Positions 24,639-33,705 of a DNA stretch of 37,851 bases are shown piece after piece. The translations under genes were made by a program, and so were the position numbers. This DNA comes from Paracoccaceae bacterium. Lineage in GTDB: Bacteria; Pseudomonadota; Alphaproteobacteria; Rhodobacterales; Rhodobacteraceae. The notes beneath the pieces are model-generated. The model had not been told where the DNA came from. It did no database searches and saw nothing but the letters and a program-made list of their open reading frames with translations. Numbering within the stretch: position 1 is the stretch's first letter; the number at the start of each line of letters is the position of its first letter. Location: assembly GCA_027013095.1 (NCBI GenBank), contig JALUYI010000048.1:1-37851 (forward strand), read 5' to 3'.

Positions 24639-26081
24639 TCAGGCCGGAACAGCCGCAAAGTCACACCCCTCATCCGGTGTGGGCAATGCAGGTGCCGCAT
24701 CGGGCAGCCGATCAAAGGTGACCACAAAGGTCGTCCCCTCGCCCAGCGTGCTGTCATAGTCGATCGTGCCGCCATGCTTTTCGACGATCTGGCGCGTAAT
24801 ATTCATGCCAAGGCCGGTTCCCCCGACCTTGCGCCGGTCGCTGGAATCGACCTGTGAAAAGCGCCCGAAAACCTTGTCTTTCGCGTTCTCGGGAATGCCA
24901 CTGCCGTGGTCCTCGACGAAAATCCGCGCCTTTTTGTCGTCGGTAACGATACGCACCAGAACCTCACCGCCAGGGTCCGAAAACTTGGCCGCGTTGGACA
25001 AAAGGTTCGACATCACCTGAATCAGGCGGCAATTGTCGCCGATGATCCGGGGGCTGCCCGACACCGGCTCAAGTCGAAAGGTGACGCCAGCCATGTCGCC
25101 ATAGCTTTTGCACGAGGCCAGCGCCTCGGACACCATCGCCGCCAGGTCGATTTCGGTCTTCTCAAAGGACATTTCGCCAGCCTCGATCTTTTGCAGATCC
25201 AGCAGATCGTCGATCATCACCGCCAGACGGTGGCTGTTTTTCTGGGCCGCGTCCAGAACCGGCACCATCTTGTCGGGGATATCGCCAAGAACACCACTGT
25301 TAACGATATCCAGCCCCCCCTTGATCGAGGTCAGAGGGGTGCGCAACTCGTGGCTGACAACCGCCAGAAACTGGGATTTCGCCTCATACGCCTGCTTGGT
25401 TTTCCGATGCTCTTCGCGCAGCGCCTCCAGCGCGTTCAGGTTGCGCCGGTAAAGACGCAAAAAGACCAGCGCGCTGTCAACGATGAAATACAGCACAAAC
25501 AGGGTCGCGGCGAATTGCAGCCACAGATGCGATTGGAGCGTGGCGCCCGAGATCCATAGATCCCGCCCGGGAATATAAATCAGCGTGATCCCGTAAACCA
25601 GCAGGCGAATCACCAGAATCCGCACCAGCTGGTGATTGTACATGCCGGCAAAGATCGCGGCAGAGAATATGAACAAAAGCGGGGTCAGGTGGTAGGCGAT
25701 CCCCTCTTCGCGTGCCACCAGAATCGCAAACAGGCTGATCGTTCCGGCACTGAGCACTGTTGAAAAGGTGATCATCCCCAGAAAATAATGGGCCTTGGCG
25801 CGTGTCGGTGTTTTCCAGCGCAGAACCTGACGGGCGATGACATAGTCCAGGGCCTCCGAAAGCAGCACCAGAATATAGCAAAACAGCGCGACACGCGCGC
25901 TGAAATAATACCCCGCCAACAGGGCCGCGCCGGCAAACATGCTCTGTCGCTGCCAGAACAGGGCGATCCCTCCGGTGATATAATCGGTGATGCGTTTGTG
26001 CATGAGACGCGCATAGGCAAGGTCTCGGCCTCGCGCCTGCTTTTTACTGTCTGTCGTCTGTTGCCTGCTCACCTGGAACAC
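24639..26081 (-). CDS. Membrane sensor histidine kinase
   Basis: 480 residues from the chosen start. About six hydrophobic segments (roughly residues 40-215) form an integral membrane sensor without a large external loop. A coiled-coil linker leads to HisKA (AVVSHELRTPLTSIKGGLDIV) and HATPase_c (N box SNLLSNAAKF, G boxes DHGSGI and GGTGLGMN). The kinase core closely resembles that of the divergent hybrid kinase. GTG at 26081 has AAGG nine bases upstream; TTG at 26090 and ATG at 26003 are alternatives. It may pass phosphate to the receiver and HPt proteins encoded across the divide, as it has no receiver of its own. Confidence 0.88.
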   Translation of the reverse strand: MFQVSRQQTTDSKKQARGRDLAYARLMHKRITDYITGGIALFWQRQSMFAGAALLAGYYFSARVALFCYILVLLSEALDYVIARQVLRWKTPTRAKAHYFLGMITFSTVLSAGTISLFAILVAREEGIAYHLTPLLFIFSAAIFAGMYNHQLVRILVIRLLVYGITLIYIPGRDLWISGATLQSHLWLQFAATLFVLYFIVDSALVFLRLYRRNLNALEALREEHRKTKQAYEAKSQFLAVVSHELRTPLTSIKGGLDIVNSGVLGDIPDKMVPVLDAAQKNSHRLAVMIDDLLDLQKIEAGEMSFEKTEIDLAAMVSEALASCKSYGDMAGVTFRLEPVSGSPRIIGDNCRLIQVMSNLLSNAAKFSDPGGEVLVRIVTDDKKARIFVEDHGSGIPENAKDKVFGRFSQVDSSDRRKVGGTGLGMNITRQIVEKHGGTIDYDSTLGEGTTFVVTFDRLPDAAPALPTPDEGCDFAAVPA

Positions 26082-26090
26082 CCGTTTCAA

Positions 26091-26470
26091 CCTTGTTCTT
26101 GTCTGCCGGGGTCATTCCCCTTGGCAGGCCCCTCGTTCAGTCTTGTGGCGATTGTCCCGATGCGGCGAAAGAGCTGGAGGCTGGTGCCGCACCGGGAAAA
26201 CAATCTTTTGCCACCGGTCATATCTGACATGAAATCTTGACAAGAATAAGGCGCGAAAAACGCCATTTAACAAACCATATCGCCGGACACCCCCGCGCTT
26301 GGAGGGGGGGCCGGCCCTCAACGTCAAAAACCGCGATCCCTCCGTTTCCGGGCCATATTTTTTGGGGTCTGACGCCACAATGCCGCCACTTTTCTGTGTA
26401 TTGTTTCAGGAATATTCGACGAAGACCGCGAGAAATCGCAACGCAAACGTGGGTTTCAGGAGTGAACGGA
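26091..26470. other. Divergent intergenic region without a recognisable gene
   Basis: 380 bp between the two kinase genes. A perfect TTGACA occurs at 26237-26242 on the plus strand but without a matching -10. The frame of the hybrid kinase stays open back to 26237; that extension has no ribosome site and no recognisable domain, so I treat it as non-coding leader. A GGAGGGGGGGCCGGCCCTC patch near 26302-26321 is GC-palindromic. No RNA gene was recognised. Confidence 0.5.
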
Positions 26471-29400
26471 ATGAACATCAGACCCAATACCAGCCTCGGG
26501 TCGCAGATCCTGATGCTCCCGTTCGTTGCCCTGCTTGGCTTTATCGCGATCCTGCTGATTTACTATTCCAGTGTTGAGGGCCTGCAAAAACATAACGCGC
26601 AGGTAGTCCGCATGTCGCACCGGTTGGGCCTGATCCGCGAGGTGCAGGTGCAGATGAACTCGGCCCGCATCGCCGAAAAGCAATATCTGCTGCGCCAGAA
26701 CATCACCGATCTGAAAGGCGCCATCACGGCGATTGACAAGGCCATCGCCAACCTTACGGTTCTGGCGAATGAGGCCCAAAGCCCCTCGTTTCACCACGAT
26801 GTCGGCGTCTGGCTGCATGGTTTGCAAAACTACAAGACCCGTTTTCTGGATATGACCGCCGAACTGTCAACCATCGGCATGAACGAAAATTTCGGCCTGC
26901 GCAAAACCCTCAGCGAGTCATGGCATGCAGTTCAGGACCGGCTGGAGCTATCCGACCCTTATCTGATCGACCTGTCGTTCCAGATGCGTCGCGCCCAACA
27001 ATCCTATATCGCTGGCGGCAGCTTGAGAGACATCCTGACATGGGAGCGGACCCTCAAGGCCCTGCGCCTGCGCCTGAAACGGGCCGACATGTCCGCCGTT
27101 AACCGGATCGTCACCAACAGCAGCCTCGGCCTCTATGAAAATGGCTTCAGGCGGCTGGTCAAGCAGAACGAACACCTGAAAAAGGACGAAGAATTCGTCA
27201 ACAAGAGTTCGGCCAAACTGGTGGCCACCTTTTCAAACCAGCTGCGCAAGATATCTCGCGCGGTCCTGCACGAAACCCGAAACGGGCTGGCCCAGACGCA
27301 ACAGACCTTCATGTCGGTGATTGCCCTGATGGTCATTGTCGCCGCGCTGGTGTTCGCCATCGGGCGCTGGATCGCCAACGGCATCTGCGGCCCCCTGACC
27401 CGTATCAGCAACACCATGAAAGAGATGGCCGATGGCAATCTCGACGCCTCGATTCCGGCCACCGACTATACCAACCAGATCGGCGAAATGGCCGCCGCGC
27501 TGCAGAAATTCCGCGAATCCGGGATCGAGCGGCGGCGCGTGCGCCTGCAACTGCGCGAGGCCAACCGACAAACGCAGAACGTGTTCCGCTCGATGAACGA
27601 AGCGCTGTTTGAAATCGACAAGAGCGGCAAGGTCATCATGGCCAACCCGGCCGCCGAGGCGATGGTCGGCACCGGCCCCGGCGGTCTGGTCGGGCGCGAC
27701 TTTGCCCAGTTTCTGCCCGTCAACCGCAAGGAAACCCGGGAAACACGGCTAGAGCTGCTGAAATCCGGCATCGAAGACCTGTTTGAAAACGACCCCGAGG
27801 CCTATAGCGAGGCGGTGGAAACGGCCCCGCTGGCCCTTGTCGGGGCGACCCGTGACGGCACCATTGTATGCGCCAACAAAAAGGCGGCCGAGGTCTTTGG
27901 CTATGCGCAGGACACCTTGGTTGGCAGATCGATCATGACGCTGGTTCCCGAAGAAACACGCGACATGCACGCCCACTATCTGGCGGATCCGGCAAACCAG
28001 AAAAACGTGCGCATGATTTTGGGCGGCGAGGGCCTGCCGGTTCTGCACAAGGATGGTTCGACCTTCAAAAGCCGGATCGGGATCGTACCCCTGAACCTTG
28101 ACACCGAAGAGCTGTTCCTCTGCGTCCTGCAACGGGTCGGCGTCGATCCCCTGATCAGCGAGATCGCGGATACGCCCTTTGGTCGGCTGATGACCGGCGA
28201 TGACGTGGATGTGTCGATCCTGAACATCGCCGCTCCGTCGAAGGACAACCAGAGCGACAAATCCGGCGTCCTGACCCGCATGGACGGGCGCGAGATCATC
28301 GTCAACTACTCAGGGGCACTGATGCGTGACCGCAACAACAGCGTCAGCGGCGCCATCTGTGTCGTCACCGACATCACCGAACGACGCAAGGCCGAGACCG
28401 AGATCATGCGCTTCAAATCGACCTTGGACAGCACCTCGGATGCGGTGTTCATGTTCCACCCAGACGATCTGAGATTCATCTATCTGAACGAAGAAGCGAT
28501 GCGCCAGACCGGCTGGCGCGATGGCGAATACCAGCAGAAAACACCGGTAGACATGAACCCCGTCTTTGACGAAAAACGTTTTCGCATGCTGACCAAACCG
28601 CTGGTTTTCGGCACCCAGAAAGTCATATCTCTGACCACCTGTGGTCTGGAGGGCAACGAGGTCGAGCTGACGGTGGAACTGTTTGATCCCTATAACAACG
28701 AGCCATGGTTCGTGGTGACAACGCGGGACATTTCAAAACGCGTCCAAGCCGAGCGCGAAAGCAGACAGTTGCGCAGGACTCTGGATCAGATCAAGGACGA
28801 GGTCTATATGTTCACGCCCGACACGCTGACCTTTATCTACCAGAACAAGGCGGCGCGGGCGCTGTCCGGCTGGAGCAGCTCGCAATACCTGACCAAAACC
28901 CTGATGGACAACAACCCGGACTTTGACCGCGATGAATTCATGGAGCTGGCCCAACCGCTGTTTGACGGCACCCAGAGCCAGATCATCTATCGCAAGACCG
29001 GCAAGGCGGGCCGCCCCATCGAGGTATCGTTGCAACTGGTCAAGCCCGAGGGCGGCACCCCGCGCTTTGTCGCGATCACCCGCGACATTTCCGAACAACT
29101 GGCCGCCGAGCAGGCCAAGACCAACTTTATCTCGACCGTCAGCCATGAGTTGCGCACGCCCCTGACCTCGATCAAGGGGGCGCTGGGGATCCTCGAAGCC
29201 GGCGCCGCCGGCGAACTGGCCCCCAAGGCCAAATCGCTGATATCGATCGCCTCGACCAACAGCAACCGCCTGATTCGCCTGATCAACGATATTCTGGACG
29301 TGGAAAAGCTGGCCGCGGGCAAGATGGACATGAAAATGGCACCGATGGACCTGTGCGATCTGGTGCGCGAGGCGGTCGAGGCCAACGACGGTTACGGAGC

Positions 29401-30604
29401 GACCTGTGGCGTGCATTTCGAGACCCGCGGGCTGGAGGCGCCGGTCATGGTCTCGGGCGACCGCGACCGACTGATGCAGGTGATGTCGAACCTGATGTCC
29501 AACGCCGCCAAGTTCTCGACCAAGGGTCAGGCGGTGGTGGTTTCGGTCGAAACGATCGACGGGGTCGCGCGGGTCTCGGTCAAGGATACGGGCAGCGGGA
29601 TTCCAAAAGAGTCACAGGCCACCATTTTTGACAGGTTCACGCAGGCCGACTCATCGGATCAACGCAAGAAGGGCGGCACCGGCCTCGGCCTGAATATCGT
29701 CAAGCAGATGATCAAGGCCCATGGCGGCAAGATCGATTTCGTCAGCCAGGAGGGCAAGGGAACAACGTTCTTCTTTGAACTGGACTTGCTGGAGCAGAAT
29801 GACGCCAGTGCCACCGACCCACAATTTTCCCCGGCTTCGGCAACGCGCCTTCTGGTCTGCGAAGACGACGAGAACATGGCCGATCTGATGAAGACAATGC
29901 TGGAAAACGAAGGCTATGAGGTGGATACTGCCGACTCGATCCACAGCGCAAAAACCCTGCTGTCGGCCCGCAACTACGCCGGCATGACGCTGGATCTGAG
30001 GCTGCCCGATGGCAACGGGCTGGACCTGCTGAAAGACATGCGCAAAAGCACGGAATTGGCCAGCCTGCCGGTGTTCATCGTCTCGGCCCATATCACCGAG
30101 GACACCCGAAAAGAGATCGCCGCCGGAGGCGTCGGGGTGGTGGACTGGCTGTCCAAACCCGTTGATCGCAGTCGCCTGATTTCCAGCGTTCAGCAGGCAC
30201 TGACGCAGCTGCGCCCCGACCTGCCCGAGATCCTGCATGTCGAGGACGACCGGCATATCCGTGACATCGTGAAAACGATCATCGGCAGCAAGGCCCGGGT
30301 CTATGCGGCCAGTTCGCTTGCGATGGCGCGAAAAAAACTTGCCATGAAGCGGTTCGATCTGGTTATACTGGACCTGAGTTTACCGGACGGTGACGGGCAG
30401 GAGCTGTTGCCCCACCTGAATGAGGCCCCGCAGCAGAATACGCCAGTGGTGGTCTTTTCTGCGGACGCCAGCCCCGAGGATGCAGCGGCCAAGGTTCAGG
30501 CCGTTCTGGTAAAATCAAAGTCAACGAACGAAGAGTTTCTGACCATGATCGGCAATGTCCTGAAACGCGCCGCGGAAAATGCCAACCAGATCGCGGCCGA
30601 GTAG
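26471..30604 (+). CDS. Large hybrid sensor histidine kinase with PAS repeats and two receivers
   Basis: 1377 residues. Order: transmembrane segment (13-34); periplasmic helical sensor (about 35-278); second transmembrane segment (279-300); HAMP (about 300-355); PAS-type domains starting near 364, 451, 647 and 764, with a partial one between 560 and 640; HisKA with His892 (SHELRTPLTSIKG); HATPase_c (LMSNAAKFS, DTGSGIP, GGTGLGLN); receiver 1 (about 1124-1240, Asp1175 in LDLRLPDG); receiver 2 (about 1255-1370, Asp1301 in LDLSLPDG). Receiver 2 has VKSKST where KP is usual. ATG 26471 follows AGGAG by 8 bp. It heads a run of receiver and HPt genes, so a multistep relay is likely. Confidence 0.93.
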   Translation: MNIRPNTSLGSQILMLPFVALLGFIAILLIYYSSVEGLQKHNAQVVRMSHRLGLIREVQVQMNSARIAEKQYLLRQNITDLKGAITAIDKAIANLTVLANEAQSPSFHHDVGVWLHGLQNYKTRFLDMTAELSTIGMNENFGLRKTLSESWHAVQDRLELSDPYLIDLSFQMRRAQQSYIAGGSLRDILTWERTLKALRLRLKRADMSAVNRIVTNSSLGLYENGFRRLVKQNEHLKKDEEFVNKSSAKLVATFSNQLRKISRAVLHETRNGLAQTQQTFMSVIALMVIVAALVFAIGRWIANGICGPLTRISNTMKEMADGNLDASIPATDYTNQIGEMAAALQKFRESGIERRRVRLQLREANRQTQNVFRSMNEALFEIDKSGKVIMANPAAEAMVGTGPGGLVGRDFAQFLPVNRKETRETRLELLKSGIEDLFENDPEAYSEAVETAPLALVGATRDGTIVCANKKAAEVFGYAQDTLVGRSIMTLVPEETRDMHAHYLADPANQKNVRMILGGEGLPVLHKDGSTFKSRIGIVPLNLDTEELFLCVLQRVGVDPLISEIADTPFGRLMTGDDVDVSILNIAAPSKDNQSDKSGVLTRMDGREIIVNYSGALMRDRNNSVSGAICVVTDITERRKAETEIMRFKSTLDSTSDAVFMFHPDDLRFIYLNEEAMRQTGWRDGEYQQKTPVDMNPVFDEKRFRMLTKPLVFGTQKVISLTTCGLEGNEVELTVELFDPYNNEPWFVVTTRDISKRVQAERESRQLRRTLDQIKDEVYMFTPDTLTFIYQNKAARALSGWSSSQYLTKTLMDNNPDFDRDEFMELAQPLFDGTQSQIIYRKTGKAGRPIEVSLQLVKPEGGTPRFVAITRDISEQLAAEQAKTNFISTVSHELRTPLTSIKGALGILEAGAAGELAPKAKSLISIASTNSNRLIRLINDILDVEKLAAGKMDMKMAPMDLCDLVREAVEANDGYGATCGVHFETRGLEAPVMVSGDRDRLMQVMSNLMSNAAKFSTKGQAVVVSVETIDGVARVSVKDTGSGIPKESQATIFDRFTQADSSDQRKKGGTGLGLNIVKQMIKAHGGKIDFVSQEGKGTTFFFELDLLEQNDASATDPQFSPASATRLLVCEDDENMADLMKTMLENEGYEVDTADSIHSAKTLLSARNYAGMTLDLRLPDGNGLDLLKDMRKSTELASLPVFIVSAHITEDTRKEIAAGGVGVVDWLSKPVDRSRLISSVQQALTQLRPDLPEILHVEDDRHIRDIVKTIIGSKARVYAASSLAMARKKLAMKRFDLVILDLSLPDGDGQELLPHLNEAPQQNTPVVVFSADASPEDAAAKVQAVLVKSKSTNEEFLTMIGNVLKRAAENANQIAAE

Positions 30605-30643
30605 GGACAAGACGACAAACAGGGCGAAAGGGCGGGCAGTCCG

Positions 30644-31015
30644 ATGGAAATAAAAAAGATATTGCATGTCGAGGACGACGAGGACATTCAGGCCATCGCC
30701 TTGATCGCGCTGGAAACGATGGGCGGGTTCGAGGTCATGCAATGCAGCTCGGGGCGCGATGCGGTTGACAAGGCACCGGCGTTCCAGCCCGACCTCTACC
30801 TGCTGGACGCGATGATGCCGGGCATGACCGGACTGGAAACGCTGGCCGAACTGCGCAAGAACGGCTCACTTGGCGACGTGCCGGCCATCTTCATGACCGC
30901 CAAGGCGCAATCCAGCGAGGTATCGGAGTTCCTTGACAGTGGCGCTCTGGGGGTGATCACAAAGCCCTTCGATCCGATGACTTTGGCCGATCAGATTCGC
31001 GACATCTGCGCCTGA
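30644..31015 (+). CDS. Single-domain response regulator
   Basis: 123 residues, a receiver domain and nothing else. The acidic pocket is Glu10-Asp11-Asp12, the phosphoacceptor Asp55 (LLDAMMPGMTG), the threonine lies in MTAKA and the lysine in TKPFDP. The opening ILHVEDDEDI is close to that of the second receiver of the hybrid kinase (ILHVEDDRHI), which suggests duplication. With no output domain it would act as a phosphate shuttle or by protein contact. It starts 39 bp after the hybrid kinase on the same strand. Confidence 0.93.
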   Translation: MEIKKILHVEDDEDIQAIALIALETMGGFEVMQCSSGRDAVDKAPAFQPDLYLLDAMMPGMTGLETLAELRKNGSLGDVPAIFMTAKAQSSEVSEFLDSGALGVITKPFDPMTLADQIRDICA

Positions 31016-31024
31016 TTTCCCCAG

Positions 31025-31088
31025 CCCCGCACACGCGGGGCGCGCGCGCGGTCACGCCAACGTCACGTATTTTAAATAAAATATTAAC
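31025..31088 (+). promoter_or_regulatory. GC hairpin followed by an AT-rich patch with a CtrA-like site
   Basis: A CCCCGC/GCGGGG hairpin with a 4-nt loop (31025-31040) follows the single-domain receiver gene; without a U-tract it is at best a weak terminator. Then an AT-rich patch (31069-31093) contains TAAA-N7-TTAAC (31073-31088), one base from the CtrA consensus TTAA-N7-TTAAC. It lies about 160 bp before the next gene, which may therefore have its own promoter. Confidence 0.33.
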
Positions 31089-31245
31089 AATTTAGGGGAG
31101 AATGCCCCACTGTCGCCATAATCACGGTCTATATTTATCCCATGCGGCATGGTGAAGTCCGCTTGAAACAAGCAGCTAAACCACCGAGACGCCGCAAAAG
31201 TTAATGTGTTGAACAATGCGGAGCGACATCCGGGGCGGGAACGAA

Positions 31246-32268
31246 ATGAAAATTCTGGCGGTTGACGACGACGGGTTTATTCTGGAACTTCTCGAAGGGG
31301 CCATGGAGGCTGTTGGATATCCCAATATCCAGACAGCCGGTGACGCCGAGATTGCCCTTGGGGTCATCAGCGCCGCGACGCAGCCATTTGAATGTTTTCT
31401 GTTGGATATCCAGATGCCGGTTATCGACGGGATCGAGCTGTGCAGCCGAATCCGCGCCATGCCCCAGTATCAGAAAACGCCGATCATCATGCTGACCGCG
31501 ATGTCGGAGCGGGGCTATATCGATCGCGCTTTTGCCGCCGGGGCCACCGATTACGTCACCAAACCCTTTGATGTTCTGGAACTGGGCACCCGGGTCAAGA
31601 TGGCCGAGCGGCTGAACGCCGAAATCCGCCAGAATGCACAGAGCTACCGGACGCTGGACTCGCTGACCGAGAAGCTGATCGAGGACCGCCGGATCGACCT
31701 CGACGACCTTGTGGATGTGCGCGATGTGGATGGTTTCCTGAATTATCAGGCGTTTGAAAACTATGTCGCCCTTCTGGGGCGCGGCAGCTATTATTCATCC
31801 AGCCTGATCTCGCTGAAGATCGAGAACATCAAGATCATCCACAAATATTGCACTGCCACCGAATTCGAATACGCCATCACAGATTTTGCCGAGGCGATAT
31901 CGGACAATCTGACAATGCACAGCGGCTTTTTCACCTATGCGGGAAACGGCATCTACGTCTGCGTTTACAACCGGGTCAAGGACGCCATCTCGGAAGAATT
32001 CGCGCTGCAGGTTCAGGACAGCATCGCGCAAATGAATCTGGTTTATAACGGCGGGCAAAAGCTGGAGGCCATCGTGCGCGCCGGCCCGATCGTCAACCCG
32101 GGCCTGTTCTCCAAGCCCGGCAGCACCAGCGTGATTGAACAGGCCATCAAGGGATTGGAAAATGTTCCGCATCCCGAGGGCGCAACCGCGCTGCCATCTC
32201 TGGCAACAGATTTTGGCAAGCGCTCCAAGAGATGGCCGCGACTGGCCGGAATAAAACGGGGGATCTGA
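31246..32268 (+). CDS. Response regulator with degenerate GGDEF-like output domain
   Basis: 340 residues. The receiver (1-122) has Asp7-Asp8-Asp9, phosphoacceptor Asp54 (LLDIQMPVIDG), LTAMS and TKPFD. A short helical linker leads to a C-terminal domain (about 165-300) whose layout follows GGDEF: FLNYQAFENYV in place of LTGLPNRRAF, ISLKIENIKIIHKY in place of the DxxxFKxxND strand-helix, and GNGIYVCVY in place of GGDEFxxLL. None of the metal or catalytic residues is kept, so it should not make c-di-GMP. ATG 31246 (MKILAVDD) is preferred over an in-frame ATG at 31216. It may bind a partner or nucleotide. Confidence 0.85.
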   Translation: MKILAVDDDGFILELLEGAMEAVGYPNIQTAGDAEIALGVISAATQPFECFLLDIQMPVIDGIELCSRIRAMPQYQKTPIIMLTAMSERGYIDRAFAAGATDYVTKPFDVLELGTRVKMAERLNAEIRQNAQSYRTLDSLTEKLIEDRRIDLDDLVDVRDVDGFLNYQAFENYVALLGRGSYYSSSLISLKIENIKIIHKYCTATEFEYAITDFAEAISDNLTMHSGFFTYAGNGIYVCVYNRVKDAISEEFALQVQDSIAQMNLVYNGGQKLEAIVRAGPIVNPGLFSKPGSTSVIEQAIKGLENVPHPEGATALPSLATDFGKRSKRWPRLAGIKRGI

Positions 32269-32272
32269 ATTC

Positions 32273-32644
32273 ATGGCACTGCAGGCGCAATCGGCGAATC
32301 TTGGACCGTCTCCCGAGCAGGAATTCCAGAAAAAAGTGGCAGAGGTGGGGCGCAGATTCTCCCGCTCGCTGCCCGAACAGCTGGTCGAAATGGGTGCGCT
32401 CTTTACCCGAATTCAGGAGGGGCGCGAGGCCGCCGACGCCCTTGCCGGCATCCGCGGCATGGCTCATAAGATCAGGGGTATCGCCCCGACCCTCGGGTTC
32501 GGCGACCTCGGCACGGCAGCGGCCAGACTGGAGGACACGATTTTCGCCTTCAGCACCCCGGACACGGATTACGGCGACATGGCGCAGAAATTTGTCCGCC
32601 ATTATCAGGCTCTGGCAGATGAAATGAGCCGCGCCGCGTCATAA
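32273..32644 (+). CDS. Histidine phosphotransfer (HPt) protein
   Basis: 123 residues, all helical. His65 in MAHKIRGIAPTLGFGDLG matches the HPt motif AHxLKGxAxxxG, and AARLED forms the following helix. Such proteins pass phosphate from a hybrid kinase receiver to a final response regulator. The start codon is 4 bp after the preceding regulator stop, so the two genes are coupled. Its stop is 2 bp from that of the oppositely oriented ribonuclease gene, leaving no room for a terminator between them. Confidence 0.88.
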   Translation: MALQAQSANLGPSPEQEFQKKVAEVGRRFSRSLPEQLVEMGALFTRIQEGREAADALAGIRGMAHKIRGIAPTLGFGDLGTAAARLEDTIFAFSTPDTDYGDMAQKFVRHYQALADEMSRAAS

Positions 32645-32646
32645 CG

Positions 32647-33705
32647 TTACTCGCCCCGGGCCAGCACCTCGGCCAGCGGGGCACGCTCGCGCTTGCGCTG
32701 CAGTTCGAGATGGCCAAGCGGCGTCCAGCCCACGCGCACGGTCTCGACAGGATCCTGACGCAGCGCCCGGGACAGGGCCTGCTCAACCTGCCGACGGTCC
32801 TTTTTCCCCACTGGCGCAAAATCGATCACAATCTGCCCGCCCAGACCGCGCAGGCGCAGTTGCCGGGGCAGATCCTGCGCCGCGGCCAGATTCGCCTTGA
32901 GCCCGGCGCTATAAGAGAAATCCCCGCCGGTATTCACATCAACCGCAACCAAGGCACGAGTTTGCTCAACGAACATGTGACCCCATGTGCCCAGCGAAAC
33001 GCGGGATGAGCCAAGCGCGTCGATCATATCCAGAACCCCGTGATTCTGGAACGCATCAGGACCCTCATCGACAAGATCGGGGGCTGGAATGCTCCAGTCC
33101 CGCCAAGCCAGATAATGCGCCGAGGGGGCCGCCATCAACTGCCCCGGGGCGCCATCCGTGGGCTCGGTCAGGATATCGTCGCAGAGCGCGCGCAATTCGC
33201 CGATCTCGTCCACAAGATCGGCGGGATCGGCGATTTCCGCCGCCGAACGCAGGATCAGACCCAACCCGTCGGGCGCGTCCTGCAACGTCTCATGGGCGAT
33301 CTCCAGCAAGGTGACGCGCCGCTCTTCGTCGCGGATCGCCCGGGACAGGTTTATCCCCCGCGCGCCCGGTGTCAGGATCACGTTCCGCCCCTTGAACAAC
33401 AGGCGCGATGTCGCCGGGGCGGCCTTGTTCTCGCCAGCCTCCGAGACAATCTGCACCAAGAGCCCCTGCCCCGGTGCAATCCCTTTGGCATTGCGCAACA
33501 ACCCCGTCGCCCCATCGCCAAGATCGACGATCATTCCGTTCTGCCCCTTCAGGGGGCGCACCGCTCTGGCCCGGTAAATCGCGCCGGGATGGGGGCGGGT
33601 TTCATCGACGGGATCGATCAGAAGGTCGGAAAGCCGGCCATCCACCAAAAGGGCCGCAGCCTTGCTGGCACCCCAGTGTCCCAAGGCAATAACGCGGCCC
33701 TTCAT
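32647..33705 (-). CDS. Ribonuclease E/G-family protein, short form
   Basis: 352 residues, much shorter than E. coli RNase E (1061) or G (489). It keeps an S1-like region ([17 protein letters not shown]), the RNase-H-like part and the DNase-I-like catalytic core with [12 protein letters not shown] and GGQIVIDFA, whose aspartates match the metal ligands of RNase E. It ends with [11 protein letters not shown] and lacks the CPxxC zinc link and scaffold. This short form is usual beside maf and infA in Rhodobacterales. ATG 33705 overlaps the maf stop as ATGA; the frame continues to 33945 inside maf. No yacG follows, although it commonly does in relatives. Confidence 0.9.
   Translation of the reverse strand: MKGRVIALGHWGASKAAALLVDGRLSDLLIDPVDETRPHPGAIYRARAVRPLKGQNGMIVDLGDGATGLLRNAKGIAPGQGLLVQIVSEAGENKAAPATSRLLFKGRNVILTPGARGINLSRAIRDEERRVTLLEIAHETLQDAPDGLGLILRSAAEIADPADLVDEIGELRALCDDILTEPTDGAPGQLMAAPSAHYLAWRDWSIPAPDLVDEGPDAFQNHGVLDMIDALGSSRVSLGTWGHMFVEQTRALVAVDVNTGGDFSYSAGLKANLAAAQDLPRQLRLRGLGGQIVIDFAPVGKKDRRQVEQALSRALRQDPVETVRVGWTPLGHLELQRKRERAPLAEVLARGE

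Noticed and set aside
26237-26470. N-terminal extension of the hybrid kinase
   Set aside because: No ribosome site, no hydrophobic or domain features, and a good AGGAG precedes the ATG at 26471.
31246-32268. Active diguanylate cyclase
   Set aside because: The GGDEF signature is replaced by GNGIYV and the metal-binding aspartates are missing.
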